From Solimonas sp. SE-A11 (GTDB taxonomy: Bacteria > Pseudomonadota > Gammaproteobacteria > Nevskiales > Nevskiaceae), in NCBI RefSeq assembly GCF_030345715.1, contig NZ_JAUASX010000007.1, positions 1 through 64,000 of the forward strand: 64,000 nucleotides of DNA, read 5' to 3'. Position 1 is the stretch's first letter. Every line of letters begins with the position of its first letter. Of the stretch, positions 1 to 9,767 are shown piece after piece. The translations under genes and the position numbers were made by a program. The notes under the pieces are model-generated. The model had not been told where the DNA came from and searched no databases. It was given only the letters and a program-made list of their open reading frames with translations.

Positions 1-52
1 ACTTAAAGGCCATCGTGTAATCGCGCTGCGTCCTCTTAACCCTTGATTCCAT
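1..52 (-). CDS. IS3-family transposase OrfA, N-terminal fragment (runs off left edge)
   Basis: A minus-strand ATG at 52-50 follows an AAGGAG ribosome-binding site with 6-nt spacing and stays open to the window edge. The 17 visible residues contain KRTQRDYTMAFK. From memory this matches the start of the small helix-turn-helix OrfA subunit of IS3-family transposases, which usually continues into a KL.VV.QVE-type segment. OrfA binds the element ends and is made into OrfAB by programmed frameshifting. Only the N-terminus is visible, so whether the element is intact cannot be judged. Confidence 0.55.
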   Translation of the reverse strand, partial: MESRVKRTQRDYTMAFK

Positions 53-105
53 TTGACTCTCCTTCTCGACTTCGAAAAGGTGTCAACCCTGGGCAGGACG
101 GGTCA
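1..105 (-). mobile_element. Edge of an IS3-like insertion sequence
   Basis: The OrfA start lies about 50 bp inside a sequence that, read inward from position 105 on the minus strand, begins TGACCCGTCCTGCCC. TGA-type ends with a C/G-rich inner part are usual for IS3-group terminal inverted repeats. The other end lies outside the window, so the repeat pair and target-site duplication cannot be checked. Confidence 0.45.
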
Positions 106-113
106 CAGATGTG

Positions 114-141
114 AAAAAGGCCGGCACAAGCCGGCCTTTTT
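114..141 (-). terminator. Rho-independent terminator, bidirectional form
   Basis: A 12-bp stem (AAAAAGGCCGGC and its complement) around an ACAA loop, with A/T tracts on both sides. It lies just downstream of the DUF4124 gene on the minus strand. Confidence 0.8.
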
Positions 142-158
142 CGTGGGCGGGGCCTTCT

Positions 159-605
159 TCAGGAAGGACCGCCGCAACTGGTGGCCGCCAGCGCCTCGGC
201 CTGCCGGCGCTGCTCCTCGTGGCGTTCCGTGGTCCAGCGCTCCATCTCGCCCTTCTCATTGCGCGTCATCAGGCGGCTGGGAATCTTCTGCGCCAGCAGG
301 GCCAGCCGCTCCCGGGCGGCAGTGCAGGCCTCGTCCTGCTTGGCCTGCTTGGCCGCAGCCTCGGTCTCCTTGCGGGCCGCTTCCTCCTGGCCCTTGTCCA
401 GCGCCTCCACTTGGCGCTGCAAGGCCTCGGCCTCGGCCGGATTGCCCGGCGTCACGCGCGGCGTCACCTTTTCGGCCGTGCGGCCGACCGGCGGGGTCTG
501 GCTGTAGGTGACGCGGCCCTGGGCGTCCACGGAGCGGTAGATATCGGCAGCGGCCAGGCCGGGGAGCGCGAGCAGCAGGGGCAAGAGCAAGGCATGGGTC
601 TTCAT
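159..605 (-). CDS. DUF4124-domain periplasmic protein
   Basis: 148 residues with a clear Sec signal peptide ending in GLAAADIYR. The segment after the cleavage site (IYRSVDAQGRVTYSQTPP) is the DUF4124 signature: a short beta-rich module with Asp-x-x-Gly and a Tyr-Ser turn, found in many exported gammaproteobacterial proteins. The rest (about residues 55-140) is charged and predicted helical or coiled coil, with one Cys in the middle and one near the C-terminus. Its molecular function is unknown. It is a single-gene unit closed by the terminator at 114-141. Confidence 0.8.
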   Translation of the reverse strand: MKTHALLLPLLLALPGLAAADIYRSVDAQGRVTYSQTPPVGRTAEKVTPRVTPGNPAEAEALQRQVEALDKGQEEAARKETEAAAKQAKQDEACTAARERLALLAQKIPSRLMTRNEKGEMERWTTERHEEQRRQAEALAATSCGGPS

Positions 606-674
606 GCTCCAAGCTTAGAGCTTCCGCGCCGGCAACACACGCCGGCCCGGCGGCGGCCCGACAGGAGGCACCAA

Positions 675-701
675 GAAAAACGCCGCCCTGTGGGCGGCGT
701 T
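675..701 (-). terminator. Rho-independent terminator of the DUF1329 gene
   Basis: Stem AACGCCGCCC / GGGCGGCGTT with a 3-nt loop, followed on the minus strand by a run of T. It lies 20 bp after the DUF1329 stop codon. Confidence 0.85.
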
Positions 702-720
702 CTGAGGACGGCGTGACGCT

Positions 721-2073
721 TTACTTGGTGGCCTGGCGCTGCACGTTGGCCGGGTCGAAGTAGGACGGCTCGAACACCTGCTCGTAGGCCTCCTCGTCTT
801 CGTTGTTCATCGCCTGGGTCAGGTAACGGCCACTCTGCAGGTCGTAGATCGTTTCCAGCACCGAGGCCTGGAAGGTCTTGTTGTAGGCCTGGATCGGATG
901 GGCTTCCTGCCAGCGCCACAGCTCGCCACGACGGTCGTAGATGTCCACCAGCGAGATCTGCCAGCTGTCCTCGTCCAGGAAGAACACACGCTTGGCGTAG
1001 ACGTGCGAGGTGCCTGGCTTGAGCGTGCCTTCCACCACCCAGACACGGTGCAGCTCGTAGCGCGGCAGGTCCTGGTTGATGTGGTTGCGCTTGATGATGT
1101 CCTTGTACTTGTACTTGTCGCTGTGCACGACGTAGGCGTTGTACGGGATGATCATTTCCTTCTTGCCGACGATCTTCCAGGTATAGCGGTCGGTGGCGCC
1201 GTTGAAGGTGTCGGTCTGGTCGTTGGTGCGCAGGTTGTCGGCGCCCGTGCCCGGGTTGTCGTAGCCGACGTTCGGGGCGCGGCGCAGGCGGCGCTGGCCG
1301 GGGTTGTACTGCCAGGCGCGGCGCGGTTCCTTGACCTGGTCCATGGTCTCGTGGACCAGGGTGATCTGGCCGGCCAGGCGCGGCGGCTGCGCCACCACCT
1401 GCAGGAAGTAGATGATGACGTTCTGCAGCGATTCGGGCGTGGCGCCCTTCTGGCTGTAGGTGAAGCGCACGTCCTCGCGGATCTTCACCAGGTTGAAGTC
1501 ACCGCTGGTGGTGACGGCGGCCTGGTTGTTCCAGCGACGGCCACCCGGGCCACGGTAGCGGACCTTGTGGTTCCACACCGGCTCGACGCCGCTCTTGGGA
1601 ATCGGGAAGGGAATGCCGGTGATGGTGTTCACCAGGGCCTCGCCGCCGCCGCCCAGGTCACCTTTCAGGGCATTCTGGTAGGTGGCCTCGTTGACGAAGT
1701 CCGGGAAGGCCGCGGTGCGGCGCGTCTGGAAGACGTTGAGCTTGTAGCTGTCCGGGTACTTGGCGAACATCGCCAACTGGCCGGCGCTGAGCTTGTCCTT
1801 GTACTGGGAATAGTTCTTGCCGGTGACCGTGTAAAGCGGCTTGTCGCTGGGGAAGGGATCGCAGAGGCGCTTGCCGTCGCCCTGGTAGCAGGACGGGGTC
1901 TGGGTGTAGCCGCCGTCCCAGGCCGGAATGCTGCCGTCCTTGTTGGCCGCCTTCTCGCCACCCATCGGCATCAGGGTGGACTTGAGCTTGTCGGCCTCGG
2001 CCTGGCTGACCTTGGCGGCGGCCGGCAAGGCCACCAGCGTCAGCGCCAGGGCGATGCAGGTTTTGATCTTCAT
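721..2073 (-). CDS. DUF1329-domain exported protein
   Basis: 450 residues, the normal length for DUF1329, with a signal peptide cut after LPAAA. Family traits include the N-terminal KLKSTLMPMGGEKAANKDG.IPAW block, the RTAAFPDF and NVIIYFLQ segments, and a C-terminal region rich in Trp and Tyr. The family has a LolB/LolA-like fold and is often encoded beside DUF1302 proteins and RND-type lipid exporters, so a role in moving a hydrophobic substrate in the envelope is usually proposed. Here the only DUF1302 gene lies 53 kb away (55028-56956), so the usual pair is split. It is transcribed alone, with its own terminator. The start is set by the signal peptide. Confidence 0.88.
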   Translation of the reverse strand: MKIKTCIALALTLVALPAAAKVSQAEADKLKSTLMPMGGEKAANKDGSIPAWDGGYTQTPSCYQGDGKRLCDPFPSDKPLYTVTGKNYSQYKDKLSAGQLAMFAKYPDSYKLNVFQTRRTAAFPDFVNEATYQNALKGDLGGGGEALVNTITGIPFPIPKSGVEPVWNHKVRYRGPGGRRWNNQAAVTTSGDFNLVKIREDVRFTYSQKGATPESLQNVIIYFLQVVAQPPRLAGQITLVHETMDQVKEPRRAWQYNPGQRRLRRAPNVGYDNPGTGADNLRTNDQTDTFNGATDRYTWKIVGKKEMIIPYNAYVVHSDKYKYKDIIKRNHINQDLPRYELHRVWVVEGTLKPGTSHVYAKRVFFLDEDSWQISLVDIYDRRGELWRWQEAHPIQAYNKTFQASVLETIYDLQSGRYLTQAMNNEDEEAYEQVFEPSYFDPANVQRQATK

Positions 2074-2157
2074 TCTTGTGAACTCCTCGAATTGCTTTCG
2101 CTTGGCGAACGATAGTGCAGAAGCAGCGCTCGTTCCAGACGGCGGCCAGGCTTTCGC

Positions 2158-2613
2158 TCAGCCCGGCAGCGGCTTGCGCAGGCGCAGGCCGTCGGCTCCA
2201 TCTTCGTAGTATGCGCGCAGTACCGCCGTCTCGGCATAGCCGAGCCGGCGATAGAGTGCCCGCGCCGGGGCATTGTCCGCACGCACTTCCAGTGACATTA
2301 GTGCCTTTTTACCAAGCCGTGCATGCCGCTCGGCGGCATTGACCAGCCGGCCGGCGATCCCCTGCCCACGGGCGGCGGGATCCACCACCACCGAGTAGAT
2401 GCGCGCCACGGCATTGTTGCGCCGCGTCAACAGTACCAGCGCGCCGAGCGTGGCACCGCGCGCGCGTGCCACCCAGATGGGGGCGCTGTCACCGGCCAGC
2501 AGGCGGCGCAGGGAGCGGGCCGACATGCGGTCGCCGGGGAAATTCTGCTCCAGCGCCAGCAGCGCCGGCAGGTCGGCAGGGCCGGCACGGCGGACCTGCG
2601 GGCGGTCGGGCAT
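2158..2613 (-). CDS. GNAT-family N-acetyltransferase paired with a RimK-like ligase
   Basis: 151 residues. The acetyl-CoA-binding motif A is VVVDPAARGQGIAGRLV (about residues 75-91), followed by a typical motif B (N.PARALYRRLGY). The layout resembles RimI-type Nalpha-acetyltransferases, but this is not enough to call it RimI. Its ATG overlaps the stop codon of the upstream ATP-grasp gene by one base (TGATG), so the two are almost certainly translationally coupled. A GNAT beside a RimK-like ligase is a recurring pair, suggesting that a ligated product is then acetylated. The acceptor is unknown. Confidence 0.85.
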   Translation of the reverse strand: MPDRPQVRRAGPADLPALLALEQNFPGDRMSARSLRRLLAGDSAPIWVARARGATLGALVLLTRRNNAVARIYSVVVDPAARGQGIAGRLVNAAERHARLGKKALMSLEVRADNAPARALYRRLGYAETAVLRAYYEDGADGLRLRKPLPG

Positions 2614-4085
2614 CAGCGCACCGCGTCGCGCGCGCGCGATTCCAGGCGCTTGACGAAGTATTCCATGATGCGGCGGTACAGCAGTTCCTTGAGCACCAGG
2701 TCCTCCACGCCGAAATCGATGTTGGGGTTGTCGTTGACCTCGATGACCTTGACCACCTTGCCGAACTGCTTGAGGTCCACGCCATAGAGGCCGTTGCCCA
2801 CGGCACGGGCGGCATCCACCGCGATCTTGAGCACCTGGCCCGGCACGTCCTTGACGTCCACGGTCTCGTGGTTGCCTTCCTGCTTGGCGCCCTTGTCGTT
2901 GCGCTTGACCACCTGCCAGTGGCCCTCGGCCATGTAGTAGCGGCAGGCGTAGAGCGGCTGTCCGTCGAGCACGCCGACGCGCCAGTCGTACTCGGTGGGC
3001 TCGAAGGACTGGCCGATGATGAGGTCCGAGCGCTCCAGCATGTCGCGCGTCTGGCGCTTGAAGTCGGCCTCGCTCTCGGCCTTGATGACACCCTTGGAGA
3101 ACTGCGAGTCCGGCTGCTTGAGCACACAGGGGAAGCCCAGCTCGCGGGCGGCGGCAGCGATGTTGCCGCGGTGGATCACCACCGTCTTGGGCTGGGGGAT
3201 GCGGTGGCGCTCCATCAGCTGCGCCAGGAACACCTTGTTGGCGGCGCGCAGGATCGACACCGGGTCGTCCACCACCACCAGGCCTTCGCGCGCGGCGCGG
3301 CGGGCGAAGCGGTAGGTGTGGTGGTTGACCGCGGTGGTCTCGCGGATGAACAGGGCGTCGAACTCGGCGACGTGGCCGTAGTCGCTCTTGTCGATGAACT
3401 CGACGTCGAAGCCCTGCTCCTCGGCGGCCTTTTCGAAGGCCTTGAGCGCGCGGGCGTTGGAGGGCGGCTCCTTCTCGTCGTCGTTGACCAGGATCGCCAG
3501 GTCGTAGCGCGCCGAATCGCGCTTGGTGCGCGGGTGGCGGCGCTTCATGAAGAAGTAGTCGCGCGCCGCCTCGTAGAGGAATTCATGGTGCGCCGCCGGC
3601 ACCTCGCCCAGGGCGATGGGCCCCAGGGTCTCCACGCGCCATTCGTCGCCGCGGTGGATGAACTTGGCCTGCACCAGCGGCGCCGGGAACAGGTTGAACA
3701 GCGCCCGTGCCAGGCGCTCGTGGCGCTTGGCGATGGAGCGGCCGAAGTAGACATTGAGGATGTACTCCGCCGAACCGATGCGCGACAGCGAGTTCTGGAT
3801 CAGCTCCTCGATCTCGTCGTTGAGCACCGACGGACTTTCCGCCAGCTTCAGGTCCTGGATCGTGGTGATTTCGGGCAGCGGCTTGTGCCCGCGGGCACTG
3901 GCCAGCAGCGACACGTAATAGCCCGTGGTCTGGTAGCTGAAGGAGCGGCACAGGTTATAGATGCGCGAGCGCTTGGCGCGCGTCATCGACTCGTCGGTCA
4001 GGTAGTCCCAGGCCGTCACAACTTCGATACCGGGAATGTTCGCCGGCCAGTCGGAGCGCTGATCCACCACCACGATGCCGCTCAC
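2613..4085 (-). CDS. RimK-family ATP-grasp protein with RLAN N-terminal domain
   Basis: 490 residues, longer than classical RimK (about 300). The N-terminal half (about 1-200) looks like the RimK-like ATP-grasp N-terminal (RLAN) domain. The C-terminal half is an ATP-grasp ligase: nucleotide-binding PCVLKQPDSQFSKGV, and a metal-binding EVNDNPNIDFGVED near the C-terminus. ATP-grasp ligases join a carboxylate to an amine through an acyl-phosphate, and RimK itself adds glutamate to ribosomal protein S6. This subfamily has no settled substrate. The coupled GNAT gene downstream suggests a two-step peptide or amide modification. A non-coding gap of about 200 bp separates it from the divergent FecR/SPOR gene. 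Confidence 0.85.
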   Translation of the reverse strand: MSGIVVVDQRSDWPANIPGIEVVTAWDYLTDESMTRAKRSRIYNLCRSFSYQTTGYYVSLLASARGHKPLPEITTIQDLKLAESPSVLNDEIEELIQNSLSRIGSAEYILNVYFGRSIAKRHERLARALFNLFPAPLVQAKFIHRGDEWRVETLGPIALGEVPAAHHEFLYEAARDYFFMKRRHPRTKRDSARYDLAILVNDDEKEPPSNARALKAFEKAAEEQGFDVEFIDKSDYGHVAEFDALFIRETTAVNHHTYRFARRAAREGLVVVDDPVSILRAANKVFLAQLMERHRIPQPKTVVIHRGNIAAAARELGFPCVLKQPDSQFSKGVIKAESEADFKRQTRDMLERSDLIIGQSFEPTEYDWRVGVLDGQPLYACRYYMAEGHWQVVKRNDKGAKQEGNHETVDVKDVPGQVLKIAVDAARAVGNGLYGVDLKQFGKVVKVIEVNDNPNIDFGVEDLVLKELLYRRIMEYFVKRLESRARDAVR

Positions 4086-4289
4086 GTCGGCAGGCCCTGC
4101 GGATCGGCGGGAGGCGTAGCGACGCGTTCAGACCCGCGTATCGGGCCTTGGGAATCTTCGGGCATGTGGGAGGCGGTTGATCGGTCTTGAAGGAAAAAAC
4201 CGCAGCATCATCCTAGCATGCGAAGTGCTTCGCAGAGGCGGCGTACACTGCTGCCGGCAGGATCGATGGCTGTGATTATTGATTGAATT

Positions 4290-5306
4290 ATGAAATTAGA
4301 GTTTATCCAAAAATCAACTTCGCGCCAGGCTGCTGCACGCAGTGCCGCCGGCCTCGTCATGCTCGTGCTGGCCGGCCTGGCGTACGCGCAGCCGCTGCCC
4401 CTGGCGGTTGCCCGCGTGGCGCCCACCGCGGAACTGCGGCGCGGCGACGAGATCCTGGAACTGCGCAGCCGCGTGCCGCTGAGCCCGGACGACCGCGTGG
4501 TCACCGGCCCTCAGGGCCGGGTGTCGCTGCAACTCTACGGCGGCGGCGCCCTGCGCCTGGGCGGCGACAGCACGTTGCGCCTGCACAGCATCGAGCCGCC
4601 GGGCCCCGGCAACAGCGGCGTGGCCAAGCTGATCCTCGAACGCGGCGCCCTGCGCCTGGATGCGCGCGGCCGCTCCGGCCAGCCGCCGCAGGACTACCGC
4701 CTCAATGCCGGGCGCCTGCGCCTGCGCGTATTCGGCGGCGAGGCCTGGACCGAAGTGACGTCCCGCGGCGAAAGCGTCTGCCTGCTGTCGGGCGCGGTGG
4801 AGATCGTGGCCGACACCGGCGGCGAGCGCCTGGACCAGCCGGGCGCTTGCCTGGTGTTCGGCCAGGGGGGACGCCTGCCGGTCCATGGCGACGGCGGCGA
4901 GGCACTGGCGCGCAAGCTGCTGCGCACCGCTTTCGCCGACGACCTCAACGCCCGCGCGCTGGCCGAGCAGACGCCGGAGCCGGTGGCCGAGGTACTGCCG
5001 CCAGCCGATCCCGCCGTGGCCTCGCCCGAGGCGGCGCCGGTGCCGGTGCCGGCCACGCCCGGTCCGCGCTGGACGCTGGTCCTGGCCTCCTTCCCCGATC
5101 CGGCGGCGGCGGAGAACGCCGTGCGCAGCTGGCTCAACCAGGGCGAGACCCCCCAGGTCCGCCGCTCGGACACACCGTCGGGCGTGCGCTTCCGCGTCAC
5201 CGTGGGGGATTACGCCGACCTGGCCCAGGCCCGGGCCGGCCTGACGGAACTGCGCAGCCGCCAGCTCAACGCCGCCGAAGCCTGGGTGATGCCGGTCAAG
5301 GATTAG
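4290..5306 (+). CDS. FecR-like/SPOR-domain exported protein
   Basis: 338 residues with an N-terminal hydrophobic segment (about 18-33) ending AYAQ, a likely signal peptide. Residues of about 40-200 form a FecR-type beta-rich module (LSPDDRVVTGPQGRVSLQL, then LILERGALRLDARG), seen in periplasmic sensor or LysM-linked proteins. A Pro/Ala/Glu-rich linker (about 225-255) leads to a C-terminal SPOR-like domain (WTLVLASFPDPAAAENAVRS ... VGDYADLAQARAGL). SPOR domains bind denuded peptidoglycan at the septum. The combination suggests a periplasmic cell-wall-associated protein. No sigma/anti-sigma partner is adjacent. The ATG lies in an AT-rich patch after a 204-bp divergent intergenic region. Confidence 0.75.
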   Translation: MKLEFIQKSTSRQAAARSAAGLVMLVLAGLAYAQPLPLAVARVAPTAELRRGDEILELRSRVPLSPDDRVVTGPQGRVSLQLYGGGALRLGGDSTLRLHSIEPPGPGNSGVAKLILERGALRLDARGRSGQPPQDYRLNAGRLRLRVFGGEAWTEVTSRGESVCLLSGAVEIVADTGGERLDQPGACLVFGQGGRLPVHGDGGEALARKLLRTAFADDLNARALAEQTPEPVAEVLPPADPAVASPEAAPVPVPATPGPRWTLVLASFPDPAAAENAVRSWLNQGETPQVRRSDTPSGVRFRVTVGDYADLAQARAGLTELRSRQLNAAEAWVMPVKD

Positions 5307-5496
5307 GGCGTTCCAGCCACCCGGTGGGCCCGGGAATTGCTGCGGTTTGCAGGGCGTAGAGATTCCGTCACGAAACCGCCACGCTGTTTCTGTACAAGTG
5401 TATAGTGAGACCGTGAGGCCTCGGGTCCACGCACAGCGCTTTTGCTGCGCCTAGCGGCCGGTCAGTGCCGCAAAAGTCTTTCTGGAGAAGTGCTGT

Positions 5497-6666
5497 ATGT
5501 CATCCGCCTCGGATTCCGCCTGGGAACGCGCGCCGCTCAACCTGCCGGCCGTGATCCTGTTCAGCCTGACCACCCTGGGCATGCTGACGGTATTCCCCTG
5601 GTACGCCTGGACCCATGATTTCAGCGCCGCCGCCTGGGTCTGGTTCGTGGTGTTCATGTACGGCACCGGCATGTCGATCACCGGCGGCTACCACCGCCTC
5701 TGGGCACACCGCGCCTACCAGGCCCACTGGAGCCTGAAGATCGTATACATGCTGCTGGGCGCCATGTCGCTGCAGAACAGCATCCTGATCTGGGCCTCGA
5801 TGCACCGCATCCATCACAAGGAAGTGGACCACCGCGACCGCGACCCCTACTCCGCCGAGCGCGGCCTGTGGTTCTCGCACATGGGCTGGATGCTGCGGAA
5901 CTACCCCAGCTCCGCGCTGGACTTCAAGAACGCGCGCGACCTGATGGAAGACCCCATCGTGATGTTCCAGCACAAGCACTACCTGGGCATCGCGCTGTTC
6001 ATGAACATCGCCGTGCCGGCGCTGCTGGGCTGGGCCTACGGCGACGTCGGCGGCTTCCTGATGCTGGTAGGCCTGCTGCGCCTGGTGATGAGCCAGCACT
6101 TCACCTTCTTCATCAACTCGCTGGCCCACTACTGGGGCCGCCAGCCCTACACCACCGAGAACAGCGCGCGCGACAACGACGTGCTCGCCCTGTTCACCTA
6201 CGGCGAGGGCTACCACAACTACCACCACATCTTTCAGTGGGACTACCGCAACGGCATCCGCTGGTGGCAGTGGGACCCCACCAAGTGGATGATCGCCGGC
6301 GCCGCCCGCCTGGGCCTGGCCTATAACCTCAAGCGCGTACCGGAATTCGTCATCCGCCGCCAGATGGTGCAGCGCCAGCTGGAACGCGCGCAGGCGCAGT
6401 TGGCCAAGGCCCAGCCCGAGGTCCAGCCGGGCCGCCTGGCTGCCCTGCAGACGCTGCTGGAGCATGAGCTGAAGCACTACGCCGAGATCGCCTCGGAGTG
6501 GGCCAAGCTGCAGCAGGAGAAGCTGGAAGCCGCCAAGCGCCAGCTCGCCGAGCAGTGGGAGAACAGCGAGGCCCGTGCCCGCATCCGCGCCCTGGAGGAT
6601 TCGCTGCACCAGCAGCACCGCCGCCTGCGCCTGCTGAGCCTGCAGGCCGCCCAGGTCGCCGCCTGA
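5497..6666 (+). CDS. Acyl-CoA/acyl-lipid delta-9 fatty acid desaturase
   Basis: 389 residues, a membrane di-iron desaturase. The three histidine boxes are present: HRLWAH (66-71), HRIHH (103-107) and HNYHH (239-243). Hydrophobic segments at about 17-35, 45-60, 80-100 and 160-200 fit four membrane spans. The enzyme inserts a cis double bond into saturated acyl chains and so adjusts membrane fluidity. After about residue 310 comes a long charged coiled-coil tail rich in Gln/Glu/Ala/Leu, longer than in typical relatives. The start is supported by GGAGAAG 9 nt upstream. A TATAGT hexamer at 5401-5406 could be a -10 element but has no good -35. The gene ends at a perfect palindromic terminator. Confidence 0.9.
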   Translation: MSSASDSAWERAPLNLPAVILFSLTTLGMLTVFPWYAWTHDFSAAAWVWFVVFMYGTGMSITGGYHRLWAHRAYQAHWSLKIVYMLLGAMSLQNSILIWASMHRIHHKEVDHRDRDPYSAERGLWFSHMGWMLRNYPSSALDFKNARDLMEDPIVMFQHKHYLGIALFMNIAVPALLGWAYGDVGGFLMLVGLLRLVMSQHFTFFINSLAHYWGRQPYTTENSARDNDVLALFTYGEGYHNYHHIFQWDYRNGIRWWQWDPTKWMIAGAARLGLAYNLKRVPEFVIRRQMVQRQLERAQAQLAKAQPEVQPGRLAALQTLLEHELKHYAEIASEWAKLQQEKLEAAKRQLAEQWENSEARARIRALEDSLHQQHRRLRLLSLQAAQVAA

Positions 6667-6680
6667 GCCTGCCGAGCTGT

Positions 6681-6714
6681 ACGAAAAAGCCCCGCTCGAG
6701 CGGGGCTTTTTCGT
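6681..6714. terminator. Perfect 34-nt palindromic terminator
   Basis: ACGAAAAAGCCCCGCTC followed directly by its exact complement, with A and T tracts flanking a GC stem. It works on either strand and ends the desaturase gene. Confidence 0.9.
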
Positions 6715-6838
6715 AGGGGCTGTCGGAGCGCAGTTTTCCGGCCATCCGAACGGTCACGCACGGCGCGCAAACGGTCACCTTTTCCGCGGGGTTTTGCCGA
6801 AAACTGATGACAGATGCCTGATTTGATCGGGGGGCGTC

Positions 6839-7501
6839 ATGAAGCGATGCGGCAAGGGGCTTGCGGGTTTGATGATGCTGGGGTGCTGCAGCCCTGCGTC
6901 GGCGGCATGCCAGAACGACGAGGGCTTCCGCTGGCTGGGCTGCGCTCCCGAGACACCACAGCTGAGCAGCGGCTGGACCGGCGGCACGACCACCACCCCG
7001 CTGGAAGCGGGCTTCCGCCTGGCCGAGTGGCGCAACGACAGCTATGCCCGCCACAGCATGCGCCTGCGCTTCGACGCACGCAGCGATACCGAGGACCTGC
7101 TGCGCCGCTGGCGCTACGGCGCCGGCCTGGACCTGCATCTGCCCGGCGACGGCCTGCTGCAGGCCAGCGTCTCCACCACCAAGCGCCGCCGCGGCGAGGG
7201 GGCGCGCTACGCCTTCACACCGGACGGCCTCTCCAGCCGCCGCCACGGCGACCAGCCGTTCTGGGCCCTGGGCCTGTCGCTGGCCCCGGAGGATCGCGCC
7301 GACGGCCGCCGCCTGATGCTGACGCCTCAGCTACGCCTGGACGTGGACCGCTGGCTGGACACCTATGGCAGTGCCGAGCTGTACGTGGAGTACACCCCTT
7401 GGATCCACGACCTGAAGGGCACCTCGCGCGAGGACCGCGAAAACCTGCAGGACACCCTGGACGAGCGAGTGCCGCAGTTGCGGATGCGCTGGCGGTTTTA
7501 A
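6839..7501 (+). CDS. Putative outer-membrane beta-barrel protein (unrecognised family)
   Basis: 220 residues with a signal peptide (MKRCGKGLAGLMMLGC..ASA). The mature part alternates short amphipathic strands (YARHSMRLRFDAR, YGAGLDLHLPG, LMLTPQLRLDV, SAELYVEYTPW) and ends in LRMRWRF. A C-terminal Phe is the usual BamA recognition feature of outer-membrane barrels. A Cys follows shortly after the signal (ACQNDEG), with a second at about residue 34 (GCAPE), perhaps a disulfide. I do not recognise a named family. No neighbouring gene suggests a substrate. Confidence 0.55.
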   Translation: MKRCGKGLAGLMMLGCCSPASAACQNDEGFRWLGCAPETPQLSSGWTGGTTTTPLEAGFRLAEWRNDSYARHSMRLRFDARSDTEDLLRRWRYGAGLDLHLPGDGLLQASVSTTKRRRGEGARYAFTPDGLSSRRHGDQPFWALGLSLAPEDRADGRRLMLTPQLRLDVDRWLDTYGSAELYVEYTPWIHDLKGTSREDRENLQDTLDERVPQLRMRWRF

Positions 7502-7509
7502 ATCCCTCC

Positions 7510-7543
7510 GCAGGGTGGACAAAGCGAAGCGTGCCCGCCCTGC
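7510..7543. repeat. REP-like imperfect inverted repeat
   Basis: GCAGGGTGGAC ... GTGCCCGCCCTGC around an AAAGCGAAGC centre. It has the GGGTGGA/AGCGAAGC design seen in dispersed intergenic repeats of several Proteobacteria. It sits in a 243-bp gene-free stretch. Confidence 0.45.
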
Positions 7544-7701
7544 GCGAGCTGGCGAATTTGAATAGGGGCAGGCCTCCCTACGCTCGCTCGACAGAAACCC
7601 TCTCGGCCACTGCTCCTGCGTTGCCGTACCTCGGGCATCCATGCCTTCGTCATCCCGGCCTCTCTCCCGCAAGCGGGCCAGAGGAGGAAAAGCCAACGAA
7701 A

Positions 7702-7728
7702 AAGCCCCGCATCGCGGGGCCTTTTTTG
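7702..7728 (-). terminator. Terminator between the barrel gene and typA
   Basis: Stem GCCCCGC / GCGGGGC with an ATC loop and A/T tracts on both sides, between two converging genes. It can serve both. Confidence 0.85.
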
Positions 7729-7744
7729 TTGCAGCAAACAGCTT

Positions 7745-9583
<1,839 letters not shown>

Positions 9584-9767
9584 GGGAGGGTGTCCGATTG
9601 CTGCGGTGCGCAAAAAAGGTCGCGAATTGTACGCGAGGTCCCGTGACGCTGCATGAACGGCTTTTATCGGCCCCCGGCGCCCTTTGGCCTGCCGGGGCCG
9701 CCCAAGGGGGCCGGGGCTGGCTATTTTGCGACCATGCATGTCCATGCGGGCCATGCGGAGTCCGCCT

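Noticed and set aside
4208-4504. Minus-strand open frame overlapping the FecR/SPOR gene start
   Set aside because: No ribosome-binding site or homologue-like segment; the plus-strand gene has a signal peptide and domain structure here.
5378-5406. Sigma-70 promoter for the desaturase (TATAGT at 5401)
   Set aside because: No -35 hexamer at proper spacing, so only the -10-like word is mentioned in the gene entry.
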